A stretch of DNA of 64,000 nt from Aquabacterium sp. (GTDB lineage Bacteria; Pseudomonadota; Gammaproteobacteria; Burkholderiales; Burkholderiaceae_C), in the NCBI RefSeq assembly GCF_016234775.1, contig NZ_JACRAH010000036.1:1-64000 (forward strand). The letters are read 5' to 3'. Under the pieces are notes generated by a model. The model was not told the origin of the DNA, ran no database searches, and saw only the letters and a program-made list of their open reading frames with translations. Position numbers and translations under genes: made by a program. Shown here piece after piece: positions 51,517-61,787 of the stretch (its first letter is position 1; the number at the start of each line of letters is the position of its first letter).

Positions 51517-53193
51517 ATGTCGGCCATGAACGAGATCAAGTGGATTGTCGCGCCTTGGCGCGTGTTGTGGCTGATCCTGAGCATGTTCCTGATGCTCCTG
51601 GTGGGGCCTTTGCAGGCGCAAACCTTTCTACCGCCCGAGAAGGCTTTTCAGGCGCGGGTGAGCCAGAGCGGTCCGCACGCGCTGCAGGTGGATTTCACTT
51701 TGGCGCGTGGTGTGTACCTGTACCGTGAGCGTCTGGAAGCCCGTCTGGATGCGGGTTCCGGGGCATCGCCCATTCTGTTGAAGTGGGATCTGCCTCCCGG
51801 TCAATCCAAGCATGATCCGACCTTCGACAAGGTGCTGGAGGTCTATCACGGTGATGTTTCAGGGACCGTTTCGGTGCCCGACAGCCTGCATGGCGAGCAT
51901 GAGTTGACCGTGGTTTATCAGGGCTGTGCGGACGCTGGCCTTTGTTATCCACCTCAGAAAAAACGGGTGCTGTTGAAGCTCAATGACCAGGGGCAAATCC
52001 AGGCGGTGGGGTCAACTTCTGCTGCCTCTGCGTCGGTATCTGCCGCTGTATCAGACAACACCGAGCCTGCTGCTGAGGATGATGGCGGTATCAGCCGTGC
52101 GCTGGCCTCGGGCCAATGGTGGACAGTGGTGCCCGTGTTCCTGCTGGCCGGTGTGCTGCTGTCCTTGACGCCGTGCGTGTTGCCCATGGTGCCCATCCTG
52201 TCGTCCATCATCGTCGGGCAGAAGGAGCACGTCAGCCGGGCGCGTGGTTTTGCCCTGGCCCTGAGCTACTCGCAAGGCATGGCCCTGGTTTACACCGCGC
52301 TGGGTGTCGCCGCCGGTCTGCTGGGGCAGGGGCTGGCGGCCTATCTGCAGCATCCCTGGGTGGTGCTGGTTTTTGCGGCCTTGATGGTGCTCCTGGCCTT
52401 GTCGATGTTCGGTCTGTATGAGTTGCAGTTGCCGGCTTCGGTGCAAAGCTGGCTGGGAGCGGGCTCCAGCCACCTGCCTGGCGGCAAGTTCATCAGCGTG
52501 TTTGCGATGGGCGTGGTGTCGGCCCTGGTGGTCAGCCCCTGCGTGTCCGCGCCGCTGGCGGGGGCTTTGCTCTACATTAGCCAGACGCACGATGTGGTGC
52601 TGGGCGGGGCGGCCTTGTACGCCATGGCCTGGGGCATGAGCGTGCCCCTGCTGCTTGTGGGTTTGTCTGCTGGCAGCCTGTTGCCGCGTACCGGCCCCTG
52701 GATGAAAGCCGTCAAGGCCTTGTTTGGTGTGCTGATGCTGGGCATGGCCGTGTGGGTGGCGCGGCCCGCGTGGCCTTATCTGCAATCCTTGGTGGGCGCA
52801 ACGCCAGCGGCCTCGGCACACCACAGTGCCCTGCCGTTCGAGCGCGTGCGCACGGTGGCGGAACTCGACGCAGCACTGGCCCTGGCCAAGGCGCAAGGCA
52901 AGCCGGTGATGCTGGACTTCTATGCCGACTGGTGTACATCCTGCCTTGAGATGGAGCGCGAGACCTTCTCTGATCCGCAGGTTCAGGCGCACTTGAAGGG
53001 GGCGGTGGTGTTGCAGGCCGACGTGACCGTCAACACGGCGGACGACCGGGCCTTGCTTCAGCGCTTCAAGCTGTTCGGCCCGCCTGGCATCATCTTTTTT
53101 GACGCCCAGGGCCAGGAGCGCACGGCGGCCCAGGTGGTGGGCTTCCAGAAGCCGCAGGATTTCCTGCGCAGCCTGCAGCAAGCCGGTTTTTGA
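51517..53193 (+). CDS. dsbD: thiol:disulfide interchange protein DsbD
   Basis: A 558-residue membrane protein with all three DsbD parts: periplasmic N-domain with [11 protein letters not shown], eight-helix core with [10 protein letters not shown] and [12 protein letters not shown], and a C-terminal thioredoxin domain with [11 protein letters not shown]. It moves electrons from cytoplasmic thioredoxin to the periplasm, including to CcmG, which matters for the large cytochrome operon here. The start is ATG 51517 or 51526. Confidence 0.95.
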   Translation: MSAMNEIKWIVAPWRVLWLILSMFLMLLVGPLQAQTFLPPEKAFQARVSQSGPHALQVDFTLARGVYLYRERLEARLDAGSGASPILLKWDLPPGQSKHDPTFDKVLEVYHGDVSGTVSVPDSLHGEHELTVVYQGCADAGLCYPPQKKRVLLKLNDQGQIQAVGSTSAASASVSAAVSDNTEPAAEDDGGISRALASGQWWTVVPVFLLAGVLLSLTPCVLPMVPILSSIIVGQKEHVSRARGFALALSYSQGMALVYTALGVAAGLLGQGLAAYLQHPWVVLVFAALMVLLALSMFGLYELQLPASVQSWLGAGSSHLPGGKFISVFAMGVVSALVVSPCVSAPLAGALLYISQTHDVVLGGAALYAMAWGMSVPLLLVGLSAGSLLPRTGPWMKAVKALFGVLMLGMAVWVARPAWPYLQSLVGATPAASAHHSALPFERVRTVAELDAALALAKAQGKPVMLDFYADWCTSCLEMERETFSDPQVQAHLKGAVVLQADVTVNTADDRALLQRFKLFGPPGIIFFDAQGQERTAAQVVGFQKPQDFLRSLQQAGF

Positions 53194-53230
53194 TCCCCTG
53201 CGCCCGATATGGGGGGATAATCGCGCCCGT

Positions 53231-53609
53231 GAAGTCAGCCAGACCGCCGCTGGTGCAAGGATCGAAAGGTCGCACTGGAGGAAGGTCCGGACTGCACAGG
53301 GTAGCGTAGGAGGTAACACCTCTCCACCGCAAGGTGAGGATCAGAGCAACAGAGACGAGTCTCTGCGGCCTTGGGCGGGGCGAAAGCCACGTCAAAGGCC
53401 ATTCGAAAGAATGGCCCGGGACGCAGAGGGTGAAACGGGCAATCTCTACGCGCAGCAACACCAAATAGGCACACATTGACCTGTCCCGGGGAGTGTGCGG
53501 GTAGGTGGCATCGAGCCGTTCTGGCGACAGGCGGCCCAGAGGAATGGCGGTCACAGCTCAGCGTCGCGAGACACGGGGCTGCACAGAATCCGGCCTATCG
53601 GCTGACTTC
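53231..53609 (+). ncRNA. rnpB: RNase P RNA, bacterial class A
   Basis: The 5' end GAAGTCAGC pairs with the 3' end GCTGACTTC (helix P1). The conserved core GGAGGAAGGTCCGGACTGCACAGGGTAG, the late ACAGAATCCGG and the overall length (~380 bases) fit class A RNase P RNA. A short T-run (CTTTTTTC) follows the 3' end. It is the catalytic part of RNase P, which trims tRNA 5' ends. Confidence 0.95.
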
Positions 53610-53687
53610 ACACTTTTTTCACATCGCAGGCATTCAAGTTCGGCGTTTTACTGGCCGAAATCTCCGTCGTATTGCGGAGAGTCGATC

Positions 53688-54914
53688 ATGATGGATGCGT
53701 TGCGTGTACGTTTGGCCCAAGTCTTCACACTGGCTGCCAGCATGGCCCTGGTCATGGGCGCCTATGCGGCAGACGGGCATGGGCATGGGGATGCGCCGGC
53801 CGACGGCGGGGATACCAAGGAGGCGAGCATCAAGCCCTCGCTCAAGCCCAATCTGAAAGCCGAAGCGCAGAACGCCGAAGGTCGCCGGGCTGAAGGTCGA
53901 TCCGATGAGCGTGCATCCGAGCCCAGGGGTGAAACCTTACGCAAGGGCGAAGGGAAGGATGCTCGCCGCGAGGCCAGTGGCCGCAGTGAGGGTGCATCCG
54001 AAGCCCGCTCGAATGTCTCCATGGCCGAGTTGCGCGATCTGATCGATCAAAAGATTGCCGAAGTGCGCACAAAGCGGGAGCCAGCACCGGTTGTACGCTT
54101 GCGTCCCAAGCCGGTGGTGAAGGCCAAACCCGTTGCGAGCACGCACGATGCACATGGCGCGCTGCTCCCTGTCGACCCCCATGGTGGCCCTGCCAGCAAG
54201 CACGGAGGTGATGCGCGCTCACCCAATCCCCACGGCCACGATGTGCACTGGGCCTATAGCGGCGACACCGGCCCCGAGAGCTGGGGGCGGCTTAAGCCGG
54301 AGTTCCAGCAATGCATGCTGGGCAAGCGCCAGAGCCCCATCGACATCCGAGAAGGCATCCCCGTTCAACTGGACCCGATCCAGTTCGACTACCGCCCCTC
54401 CAACTTCCGCGTGATCGACAACGGCCACACCGTGCAGGTCAATGTGGAGCCGGGTAATGGCATCACCGTGATGGGGCGCCGCTACGAATTGCTGCAATTC
54501 CACTTCCATCGCCCCAGCGAGGAACGCATCAATGGCCGCCAATACGAAATGGTGGCGCACCTGGTGCACAAGGACATGGATGGCAAATTGGCCGTGGTAG
54601 CCGTGCTGATGGACCAAGGCAAGGCCCACCCGCTGGTGCAGCAAGTCTGGAACAACCTGCCGCTGGAGAAGAATTCGGAGCAAGGTGCGATGACCCAGAT
54701 TGACCTGACGCACCTCTTGCCAGAGCAGCGCCAGTACTACACCTACATGGGCTCATTGACCACGCCGCCGTGCTCGGAGGGCGTACTGTGGATGGTGATG
54801 AAGCAGCCGGCAGGGATGTCGCGCGAGCAGATCGGCGTGTTCTCCAAGCTTTACCCGATGAACGCCCGCCCGGTGCAGTCGGCTGCCGGGCGCCTGATCA
54901 AGGACGGTCAGTAA
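53688..54914 (+). CDS. exported alpha-carbonic anhydrase with charged N-terminal region
   Basis: A 408-residue exported protein; the ATG at 53688 has GGAG upstream and a signal peptide ([16 protein letters not shown]), while the track start lies inside rnpB. Residues ~25-185 are His-rich then Lys/Glu/Ala-rich and charged ([21 protein letters not shown]). The anhydrase domain (~185-400) has [21 protein letters not shown], zinc ligands in [12 protein letters not shown] and AHLVHKD, and [16 protein letters not shown]. It converts CO2 and bicarbonate in the periplasm. Alpha-carbonic anhydrases are usually ~220-260 residues, so the long linker is unusual. Confidence 0.9.
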   Translation: MMDALRVRLAQVFTLAASMALVMGAYAADGHGHGDAPADGGDTKEASIKPSLKPNLKAEAQNAEGRRAEGRSDERASEPRGETLRKGEGKDARREASGRSEGASEARSNVSMAELRDLIDQKIAEVRTKREPAPVVRLRPKPVVKAKPVASTHDAHGALLPVDPHGGPASKHGGDARSPNPHGHDVHWAYSGDTGPESWGRLKPEFQQCMLGKRQSPIDIREGIPVQLDPIQFDYRPSNFRVIDNGHTVQVNVEPGNGITVMGRRYELLQFHFHRPSEERINGRQYEMVAHLVHKDMDGKLAVVAVLMDQGKAHPLVQQVWNNLPLEKNSEQGAMTQIDLTHLLPEQRQYYTYMGSLTTPPCSEGVLWMVMKQPAGMSREQIGVFSKLYPMNARPVQSAAGRLIKDGQ

Positions 54915-55462
54915 ACGCGCCCGCCCTTGATCTGGGCGTGCGTGCGGCGTGACAGGTCAGTCGCCTTGGCCATCTGTGCCATGGCGTGGCCCGCATGTGC
55001 GTGGCAGATGGCCAGGCCCAGCGCATCGGCCGCGTCGTTGTGAGGCTCACGCGGCAGGTTCAGCAGGCGCATGACCATGTGCCGGATCTGGGCCTTGGCC
55101 GCATGGCCATGCCCCACCACGGCCTTCTTCATCTGCAAGGCGGTGTATTCAGCGACGGCAGGTGATGCAGGGGTGGACAACAAGCCAGCGATGGCCGCGC
55201 CGCGTGCCTGGCCCAGCAGCAGCGTGGACTGCGGGTTCACGTTCACGAACACGATTTCGACCGAAGCCTGCTGGGGCTCATAGCGGCCCACCACTTCGCG
55301 CACACCCTCGAAGATCAGTTTGAGCCGGGTCGGCAGATCGCCTTGAGCGGCCTCTTTGGTCTTGATGGTGCCGCTGGCCACGTAGTGCAGGCGCGGGCCA
55401 TCGGATTCGATGACGCCAAAGCCGGTGGTCTGCAGACCGGGGTCGATGCCGAGAATGATCAT
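54908..55462 (-). CDS. ruvC: Holliday junction endonuclease RuvC
   Basis: A 184-residue nuclease with acidic active-site residues in [20 protein letters not shown] and [18 protein letters not shown]. It resolves Holliday junctions with RuvAB, which are not adjacent here. It overlaps the convergent carbonic anhydrase gene by 7 bases. Confidence 0.95.
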   Translation of the reverse strand: MIILGIDPGLQTTGFGVIESDGPRLHYVASGTIKTKEAAQGDLPTRLKLIFEGVREVVGRYEPQQASVEIVFVNVNPQSTLLLGQARGAAIAGLLSTPASPAVAEYTALQMKKAVVGHGHAAKAQIRHMVMRLLNLPREPHNDAADALGLAICHAHAGHAMAQMAKATDLSRRTHAQIKGGRVY

Positions 55463-55484
55463 GAGGCCGACAGGATAAGCCCTG

Positions 55485-56130
55485 TCAGGCCTGGCCGCGC
55501 AGCGATGACGCGATCATGGGCCACAGCGCCTGGTGCGAGGCGCGGAACCAGTCGATGTGACCGATGGCCTTGAGCCCGTGGCTGGCCGGCTTGATCCGCA
55601 TGGATTGCTTGTGAGCGGCCGGGAAGGTGCACAGCAGGTCGGCCACGGTGGCGGGGGTGGCGATGTCGTCGTCTTCGGCGTACAGCACCGTGATGGGCGT
55701 GCGCACCATTGGCCCCACTGGCGCGCCACGCCCGCGGGCAGGTCTTCACCCAGGCCGACGGCCGACGTCGGCCCATAGCCTTTGACCAGGGTGCCCAGGG
55801 GCACCAGGCAGCGCAGGCCCAGGCGGGCCTTGAGCCGAAAGCCCAGGCGCATGCGGTTGAACCAGCCCGTGGAGGCCGACACCCCCACCAGGCGCGCCAC
55901 GCGGCGGTGGTTGGGCAGCAGGCCGATAACCTGGCCGCCCGCGCTGTGGCCCAGCATCAGCACCTGGTCGCGGCCGGTGCGTTGCAGCAGCCAGTCGAGC
56001 GCAGCCACCTGGTCCAGCTGGCCCCAATCGGCCAAGGTAGCCTTGTTGTGCTTGAGGTGGCCGTGGCGGGACAGGTGATGGTGACGCGCTCGGGCGTGGC
56101 GCTGTCCGGTGTCGGCGTGGGCTGGCTCAT
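55485..56130 (-). pseudogene. decayed alpha/beta hydrolase, third family copy
   Basis: The ATG at 56130 overlaps the marR stop (ATGA), so the original gene was coupled to it. It opens MSQPTPTPDSATPERVTITCPA but then lacks ~60 residues, jumping into another frame at KATLADWGQLDQ. GHSAGG, the AGVARQWGQW block and then, after a second frame change and a loss of about 30 residues, VRTPITVLYAEDDDIATP and IGHIDWF follow. It aligns with the hydrolases at 1897 and 2797 (GHSxGG, QWxxWC, ITxVxxxDD, IGHxxxF). Two internal deletions that both break the frame make a working product unlikely. The gap between ruvC and this remnant holds nothing else. Confidence 0.85.
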
Positions 56131-56609
56131 GAGGTGGCTTTCGGTGGGGTGGTGGCGTCCAGTTGCTGAACATGGGTCAGCCAGCGCGCCACCGTCTGCA
56201 ACTCGGCTTCGGTGAAGCCGGCGGTGAGTTGTTCGTTGATGTGGGACAGGGTCTTGCGCAGCGGCGCCAACTGGGCGCGACCGCGCGCCTGCAGCCAGAC
56301 GCGTTGCGTGCGCGCGTCTTCAGGGCAGGGGCGCCGTTGCACCCAGGCCAGGGCCTCCAGACGCTGGATCAGGCCTGACACGGCCGAGGGCGCGAGGTTC
56401 AGCTCGGTGGCCAACTGGCCCATGGTGGTGCCGTCCTGCCGCGCGAGCACGAACAGCACGCCGGCTTGCGCGGCCGTGGGCGCGGCCTGGCCTTCATGGG
56501 CGGTTTGCGCGTGCAGCGCGCCCATCCAGGCTTGCAGCCGCCGCTGGGCACTGTTGAGCAGGAAGACCAGGCGTGGGCGAGGGGTGCTGGAAGGGCGTGC
56601 TTCGGTCAT
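56127..56609 (-). CDS. MarR-family transcriptional regulator
   Basis: A 160-residue winged-helix repressor from the ATG at 56609 (track start is 18 codons earlier, across the operator). It has APTAAQAGVLFVLARQDGTTMGQLATELNLAPSAVSGLIQRLEALAWVQRRP with the DxRxxRV wing (EDARTQRVWL). A perfect 18-bp palindrome just upstream is probably its own operator. Its stop overlaps the start of the decayed hydrolase, which was likely its regulated partner. Confidence 0.9.
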   Translation of the reverse strand: MTEARPSSTPRPRLVFLLNSAQRRLQAWMGALHAQTAHEGQAAPTAAQAGVLFVLARQDGTTMGQLATELNLAPSAVSGLIQRLEALAWVQRRPCPEDARTQRVWLQARGRAQLAPLRKTLSHINEQLTAGFTEAELQTVARWLTHVQQLDATTPPKATS

Positions 56610-56617
56610 GTTCAATT

Positions 56618-56635
56618 TATTTCGCATGCGAAATA
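56618..56635. promoter_or_regulatory. marR operator, perfect 18-bp palindrome
   Basis: TATTTCGCATGCGAAATA is a perfect palindrome, 9 bases upstream of the marR ATG. The size and position fit autoregulation by a MarR dimer. Confidence 0.8.
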
Positions 56636-56646
56636 TGTAGGCAAAC

Positions 56647-56673
56647 AAAAACCGACGTCGCAAGTCGGTTTTT
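56647..56673 (-). terminator. terminator after purH
   Basis: AAAACCGAC / GTCGGTTTT stem with a 7-base loop, and T-runs on both sides, so it may act in both directions. It lies 44 bases after the purH stop. A short GCCGGC hairpin (56677-56694) precedes it. Confidence 0.8.
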
Positions 56674-56716
56674 GCGGCCGGCGTGAAGCCGGCTCGCGTG
56701 ATGCAGCGTTTGCTGA

Positions 56717-58306
56717 TCAGTGACGGAAGTGACGCGTGCCCGTGAACACCATGGCAATGCCACGCTCGTCGGCTGCGGCGATGACTTCATCGTCGCGCAT
56801 CGAGCCACCGGGATGGATCACGCAGGTCGCGCCAGCGTCCACCACCACGTCCAGGCCATCGCGGAACGGGAAGAATGCGTCCGACGCCACGGCCGTGCCT
56901 TGCAGGGTCAAGCCAGCATGGCCAGCCTTGATCGAGGCGATGCGGGCCGAATCCAGGCGGCTCATCTGGCCAGCGCCCACACCCATGGTCATGCCGTCCT
57001 TGCAGAACACGATGGCGTTGCTCTTGACGAAGCGGGCCACGGTCCAGGCAAACAGCATGTCCTTGAGTTGCTGCTCGGTAGGTTGCAGCTTGGACACGAC
57101 CTTGATGTCACCGACCAGGTCGATGTTGTCAGCCGATTGCAGCAGCATGCCGCCGCCCACGCGCTTGAAGTCCAAGGCGTTGGACAGGCCACGCGTGGCG
57201 TCAGTCAAGGGCACTTCCAGCAAGCGCACGTTCTGCTTCGACGCATAGGCCGCGCGGGCAGCGTCGGTGAACTTCGGCGCGATCACCACTTCCACGAACT
57301 GCTTGTTGGCGTTGATGGCTTCGATCACATCGACATCCACCGTGCGGTTGAAGGCCATGATGCCGCCGAAAGCCGAGGTCGGGTCGGTCTTCAGGGCCTT
57401 GGAATAAGCTTCCAGCGGGCCGGCACCGATGGCCACACCGCAGGGGTTGGCGTGCTTGATGATCACGCAGGCTGGGACGTCAAAGGCCTTGACGCATTCC
57501 CAGGCCGCATCGGCATCGGCGATGTTGTTGAAGGACAGTTCCTTGCCTTGAATCTGTGTCCAGTTGGACAGCACGCTGACAGCAGGCGAAGCCTCGCGGT
57601 AGAAGGCGGCCGACTGGTGCGGGTTTTCGCCGTAACGCATGCCTTGCACCTTGTGCAGCTGCAGGTTGAACACCGCAGGGTAGGCTTCCTTGGCCGGCAC
57701 GGCTTCGGTCTTCAACTCCGAGCCCGCTTCCAGCGACGTCAGGTAGTTGGTGATCATGCCGTCGTAGGCGGCGGTGTGGGCGAACACCTTCTTGGCCAGC
57801 ATGAACTTGGTCGAACGGGTGATGCCGTCAGTCTTCATTTCAGACAGCACTTGTTCGTAGTCCACCGGATCGATGATCACGGCCACGTCCTGCCAGTTCT
57901 TGGCAGCGGCGCGCAGCATGGTGGGGCCGCCGATGTCGATGTTCTCGATGGCGTTTTCCAGTGTGCAGTCGGCCTTGGCGGTGGCCTGGGCGAAGGGGTA
58001 GAGGTTGACCACCAGCATGTCGATGGTTTCGATGCCGTGTTCCTTCAGCGCGGCCATGTGCTCGGGCAGATCACGGCGGGCCAGGATGCCACCGTGCACG
58101 CGTGGGTGCAGGGTCTTGACGCGGCCGTCCAGCATCTCGGGGAAGCCGGTCACCTCGGACACTTCGGTCACGGGCAGGCCCTTTTCGGCCAGCAGCTTGG
58201 CGGTGCCGCCGGTGGACAACAGGCGCACGCCCTGGGCGTTCAGGGCCTGGGCAAATTCAACGATGCCGGTCTTGTCGGACACGGACAGCAAGGCGGTCAA
58301 AGCCAT
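56717..58306 (-). CDS. purH: bifunctional AICAR transformylase / IMP cyclohydrolase
   Basis: A 529-residue enzyme with the cyclohydrolase domain ([61 protein letters not shown]) and the transformylase domain ([38 protein letters not shown]). It catalyses the last two steps of purine synthesis. It is downstream of fis with a 44-base gap. Confidence 0.97.
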   Translation of the reverse strand: MALTALLSVSDKTGIVEFAQALNAQGVRLLSTGGTAKLLAEKGLPVTEVSEVTGFPEMLDGRVKTLHPRVHGGILARRDLPEHMAALKEHGIETIDMLVVNLYPFAQATAKADCTLENAIENIDIGGPTMLRAAAKNWQDVAVIIDPVDYEQVLSEMKTDGITRSTKFMLAKKVFAHTAAYDGMITNYLTSLEAGSELKTEAVPAKEAYPAVFNLQLHKVQGMRYGENPHQSAAFYREASPAVSVLSNWTQIQGKELSFNNIADADAAWECVKAFDVPACVIIKHANPCGVAIGAGPLEAYSKALKTDPTSAFGGIMAFNRTVDVDVIEAINANKQFVEVVIAPKFTDAARAAYASKQNVRLLEVPLTDATRGLSNALDFKRVGGGMLLQSADNIDLVGDIKVVSKLQPTEQQLKDMLFAWTVARFVKSNAIVFCKDGMTMGVGAGQMSRLDSARIASIKAGHAGLTLQGTAVASDAFFPFRDGLDVVVDAGATCVIHPGGSMRDDEVIAAADERGIAMVFTGTRHFRH

Positions 58307-58350
58307 GGTTTTTCCTTCAGTTCAAAGAGCGGGGATACAGGGGAAAAGAA

Positions 58351-58587
58351 TCACTTGATGAGCTTGTGCTCGAGCAGTTTGCGGCGCAGCGTGTTGCGGT
58401 TGATGCCCAGCCATTCGGCGGCCTTGGACTGGTTGCCCTCGGCACGTTGCATCACCACCTCCAGCATGGGGCGCTCCACCGCGTTGACGACCATGTCGTA
58501 CACGGCGTTCGGCTCGGCGCCACGCAAGTCATGGAAGTAACCTTCCAGGTTGTCTCGGATGCAGTCTTGGATGTTCTTCTTGCTCAT
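58351..58587 (-). CDS. fis: nucleoid protein Fis
   Basis: A 78-residue Fis from the ATG at 58587, with the C-terminal helix-turn-helix GNQSKAAEWLGINRNTLRRKLLEHKLI. It is short, as in beta-proteobacterial Fis proteins. It lies 10 bases after dusB, the usual dusB-fis pairing. Confidence 0.95.
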   Translation of the reverse strand: MSKKNIQDCIRDNLEGYFHDLRGAEPNAVYDMVVNAVERPMLEVVMQRAEGNQSKAAEWLGINRNTLRRKLLEHKLIK

Positions 58588-58597
58588 GATGCTCGGG

Positions 58598-59707
58598 TCA
58601 GTTCGCCGCACAGGAGGCAGCGCTGGCTTCCTGGGCGTCGTCTTCTTCGTCGATGGCGAGCACCGTGTCCGGCAGCCGGTCGTGGTGCAGGCCGAGTTCG
58701 TCGAAGAAATGGGTCACGGCCTGGATCTGGCTGTCAATGCTGTCCAGGGTGTTCATGTGGGCACGGAATTCTTCACCACCTGGCAGGGCGCGCACCGCCC
58801 AGCCGATGTGTTTGCGTGCCGTGCGCACGCCGGCAAATTCGCCGTACAAACCATAGTGTTCGTGCAGGTGCTCGATCAGCCACTGCCTGACCTGCAAGGT
58901 CAGGGGCCGGGCGCGGTGCGTGCCGGTGGCCAGGTAGTGGGCGATGTCGCCGAAGATCCAGGGGCGGCCTTGCGCGGCGCGGCCCACCATGATGGCATCC
59001 GCCCCGGTGTAGCGCAGCACCAGGGCGGCCTTTTCGGGGGAGGTGATGTCGCCATTGGCCACCACGGGCACCTTCACCGCAGCCTTGACGGCGGCGATCG
59101 TGTCGTACTCGGCCTGGCCCTTGTAACCTTGCTCGCGCGTGCGGCCGTGCACGGTCAGCATGGCCACGCCGGCGCTTTCTGCTGCACGGGCAATGCGCAC
59201 CGCATTCTTGTTTTGCTGGCTCCAGCCGGTGCGCATCTTCAAGGTCACCGGCACATTGTGGGGCGCACAGGCGGCCACCACGGCCTCCACGATCTGGAGC
59301 GCCAGGGCCTCGTCCTGCATCAGCGCCGAGCCGGCCCATTTGTTGCACACCTTCTTGGCGGGGCAACCCATGTTGATGTCGATGATCTGGGCGCCGCGGT
59401 CGATGTTGTAGGCGGCAGCCTCGGCCATCATGGCCGCGTCCGTACCCGCGATCTGCACCGAGATGGGCGCGGTTTCACCTTCGTGGTTGGCGCGCCGGGA
59501 TGTTTTCAGGCTGTTCCACAGGTCCTTGCGCGAGGTCACCATCTCGCTGACCGCATAGCCCGCGCCCAGTCGCTTGCACAACATGCGGAAAGGGCGGTCT
59601 GTCACGCCGGCCATCGGCGCCACGAACAGGCGATTGGGCAACTCGATCGAGCCGACCATCAGCGTGCCGGTGGGGAGTGACGTACTGGACATGAGGGTGC
59701 GTTGCAT
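58598..59707 (-). CDS. dusB: tRNA-dihydrouridine synthase B
   Basis: About 369 residues. FMN enzyme with LFVAPMAGVTDRPFR, the catalytic Cys in MGCPAKKVCNKWAGSALM, KMRTGW, VHGRTREQGYKG and NGDITSPEKA. It reduces uridines in tRNA D-loops. The start may be the ATG at 59707 or 59692; the GTG at 59731 is also open. It forms an operon with fis. Confidence 0.94.
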   Translation of the reverse strand: MQRTLMSSTSLPTGTLMVGSIELPNRLFVAPMAGVTDRPFRMLCKRLGAGYAVSEMVTSRKDLWNSLKTSRRANHEGETAPISVQIAGTDAAMMAEAAAYNIDRGAQIIDINMGCPAKKVCNKWAGSALMQDEALALQIVEAVVAACAPHNVPVTLKMRTGWSQQNKNAVRIARAAESAGVAMLTVHGRTREQGYKGQAEYDTIAAVKAAVKVPVVANGDITSPEKAALVLRYTGADAIMVGRAAQGRPWIFGDIAHYLATGTHRARPLTLQVRQWLIEHLHEHYGLYGEFAGVRTARKHIGWAVRALPGGEEFRAHMNTLDSIDSQIQAVTHFFDELGLHHDRLPDTVLAIDEEDDAQEASAASCAAN

Positions 59708-59766
59708 GGCGTGCCCATTTATTTCGGACACTGGAATCTGACCTGAAACCTGAGCTGAAAGACAGC

Positions 59767-59798
59767 GCAGCCCTGACCGGCAGGGCGATCAGGGCTGC
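59767..59798. repeat. 10-bp inverted repeat upstream of dusB
   Basis: GCAGCCCTGA / TCAGGGCTGC with a 12-base loop, in the likely dusB leader. It lacks a following T-run on either strand, so it is not an obvious terminator. Confidence 0.5.
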
Positions 59799-59953
59799 TT
59801 AAAAAGGAGGCAGAGTATAGCCGCGCGGGGGAACCCTGTGCACCCCCTTTGATCAAATTTTGACCGGCAGATCCCTTCCGTGAGATGCGTCACGGTTCCG
59901 CCGGCTTGAGGGGGGTGTCACCTGATGATTGCATTGTTTGTGTTGCATACAAT

Positions 59954-59968
59954 CTGCAACTGTTGCAG
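59954..59968. promoter_or_regulatory. inverted repeat upstream of ompW-like gene
   Basis: CTGCAA-CTG-TTGCAG, flanked by AAT and TTT, about 60 bases before the OmpW start. It could be an operator. The 300-base gap between dusB and this gene shows no other feature I trust. Confidence 0.4.
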
Positions 59969-60028
59969 TTTGACTGTAACAAGCATGACCAGCTGCCCAT
60001 GACGGGCCTCCATCTCCTCCGCGAAGAC

Positions 60029-60832
60029 ATGAACATCACAATTTCCAGCATCGGCAAGCACGCCGCCCTGTGCGCGCTGACCCTCGTTTCTGCCTCGGCT
60101 CTGGCGCAGACCTATACCTTCAAGATTGGTGGTGGCTACATTGATCCGCGCGCCACCAGCAGCGATATCAAGGGCACGCTGCCAACTGGTGTGGGCGCGC
60201 TGCCGCTGTATCCCGTTCCTCCCGGCAATCAGTTGCAGGTGCAACCCAAGTCCACCTTGCTGTTCAGCATTTCGCGGAGCTTCAACGACAATTGGGAGGC
60301 TGAACTGGTGCTGGGTGTGCCGCCAGAGCACGATGTGAAACTGCGCGTTGGCGATGGCGTCAAAGCCACCGCAGCGACTCCCAATGGTGTGGTGGCAACC
60401 CTGCCATTGCAGTCGCAGGTCGGTGTCGGTGTCGCTCGCCATGTGGCTGCGTACGACGGCGTTGTGGTGGCCAAGGTCAAGCAGACAGCCCCCACATTGT
60501 TCCTGAACTACAAGTTCCTGGATGCTTCTTCTGCGCTGCGTCCGTATGTCGGTGTGGGCTTCAACTACACCCACTTCAAGGTGACGTCCACCGCTGCGGG
60601 TGATGCGCTGTATGACGATGGCCCGGTGCGCATCAGCTCGACTGATTCCATTGGTCTGGCGTTCCAGGCGGGGGCCAATTACAAGTTTGATAAAAATTGG
60701 TCTCTCAATGCCGCTTGGGCTACTGCTGGCGTGAAGAACAATGTCACGATCAACACGAACTCTAGCGAGCAGACCCTGAGCTATCGCTTCCACCCCTCCG
60801 TGTTCTCGCTGATGGTGGGTTATCAGTACTGA
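60029..60832 (+). CDS. ompW: OmpW-family outer-membrane protein
   Basis: A 267-residue protein from the ATG at 60029 (signal peptide ALCALTLVSASALAQ); the track start is far upstream in non-coding DNA. It has the OmpW pattern KIGGGYIDPRATSSDIKG near the N-terminus, PTLFLNYKF, LRPYVGVGFNYTHF and the end FSLMVGYQY. An eight-strand barrel for small hydrophobic molecules in the outer membrane is expected. It is closed by its own terminator. Confidence 0.92.
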   Translation: MNITISSIGKHAALCALTLVSASALAQTYTFKIGGGYIDPRATSSDIKGTLPTGVGALPLYPVPPGNQLQVQPKSTLLFSISRSFNDNWEAELVLGVPPEHDVKLRVGDGVKATAATPNGVVATLPLQSQVGVGVARHVAAYDGVVVAKVKQTAPTLFLNYKFLDASSALRPYVGVGFNYTHFKVTSTAAGDALYDDGPVRISSTDSIGLAFQAGANYKFDKNWSLNAAWATAGVKNNVTINTNSSEQTLSYRFHPSVFSLMVGYQY

Positions 60833-60868
60833 ATATCCATTCGGGCCCTTCCTCTTGCATGAATGACA

Positions 60869-60894
60869 GGCCGGGCTCAGTCCCGGCCTTTTTT
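60869..60894 (+). terminator. Rho-independent terminator after ompW
   Basis: GGCCGGG / CCCGGCC stem, 6-base loop, then six T residues. Confidence 0.92.
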
Positions 60895-61001
60895 CTTCAG
60901 GTGTGTGTCAACGGGCGGTCCCATGGCGTGGGTGTGCCACCACCCAGTCCGACCCAGCAGGTCGCCGTCGCCGGCATTGAGGTTATTGAAACCCCCGCAC
61001 A

Positions 61002-61538
61002 ATGCGTCTCATGGAAGACGCGTTGACGGCGGGGGTTGCCGCCTTGTTGCAGTGGTTGTCGATGCCCGAAGTCGGGCTCGGGGCCGTGTTTGTGATCGCC
61101 TTTGTATCGGCGACCTTGTTACCGATGGGCTCTGAGCCTGCCGTGTTCGGACTGGTCAAGCTGCAGCCAGACATTTTCTGGCCAGCCGTTCTGGTGGCCA
61201 CGGCAGGCAATACCTTGGGCGGCATGGTGACCTGGGGGATGGGGTTGGCCGCCCGGCAAGCGGCCGACAAGGTGCGTCATATCGATATGAGCGATGCAGC
61301 GACCGCGCCAGCCTTGCAGCCCGGCCATAACAAAGCCGCTGATCACAGGGCCCTGCGCTGGTTGCAGCGCTACGGTGCGCCGGCTTGTCTGTTGTCATGG
61401 TTGCCGGTGGTGGGGGATCCCCTTTGCGCGGTAGCCGGCTGGCTGAAACTGCCGTTCTGGCCATGCGTGCTGTTCATGGCCATTGGCAAGCTGGGCCGGT
61501 ACGTGACCATGACCGCTTTCCTGATTCATGTGACCTGA
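61002..61538 (+). CDS. YqaA-family (DedA-related) membrane protein
   Basis: A 178-residue inner-membrane protein with several hydrophobic segments and the YqaA/DedA-like blocks LPMGSEPAVFGLVKL, GNTLGGMVTWGMG and LQRYGAPACLLSWLPVVGDPLCAVAGWLKL. The related families handle lipids or membrane potential; the role here is unknown. The start is ATG 61002 or 61011. Confidence 0.85.
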   Translation: MRLMEDALTAGVAALLQWLSMPEVGLGAVFVIAFVSATLLPMGSEPAVFGLVKLQPDIFWPAVLVATAGNTLGGMVTWGMGLAARQAADKVRHIDMSDAATAPALQPGHNKAADHRALRWLQRYGAPACLLSWLPVVGDPLCAVAGWLKLPFWPCVLFMAIGKLGRYVTMTAFLIHVT

Positions 61539-61749
61539 TTTCATCTGGTGCAAGTGGCTGTGGTCACATGAACATGGGATTTCATCTTGTAACCATTTCA
61601 GGCGTGTTTTTGTCCACTTTGACATGGTCTGACACTAGACTTGATTCAACTGCACAACTCAAAGGCGGCATGTGTCGCCAGATACAACAAGTGCAGATTT
61701 GACGCTGTCTATAAATGAATCAGGTCCAGGGAGGACTAATGCAGCGGAC

Positions 61750-61787
61750 AAGGCCCTGTTGGTCGCCAGCAGGGCCTTTTCTTTTTT
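61750..61787 (+). terminator. Rho-independent terminator in the YqaA-CusF gap
   Basis: AAGGCCCTG / CAGGGCCTT stem with an 11-base loop, then TTCTTTTTT. It is 210 bases after the YqaA stop. A GGGAGGA followed by an ATG (61739) lies just before it, so it may end a small RNA or leader transcript. Confidence 0.75.
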
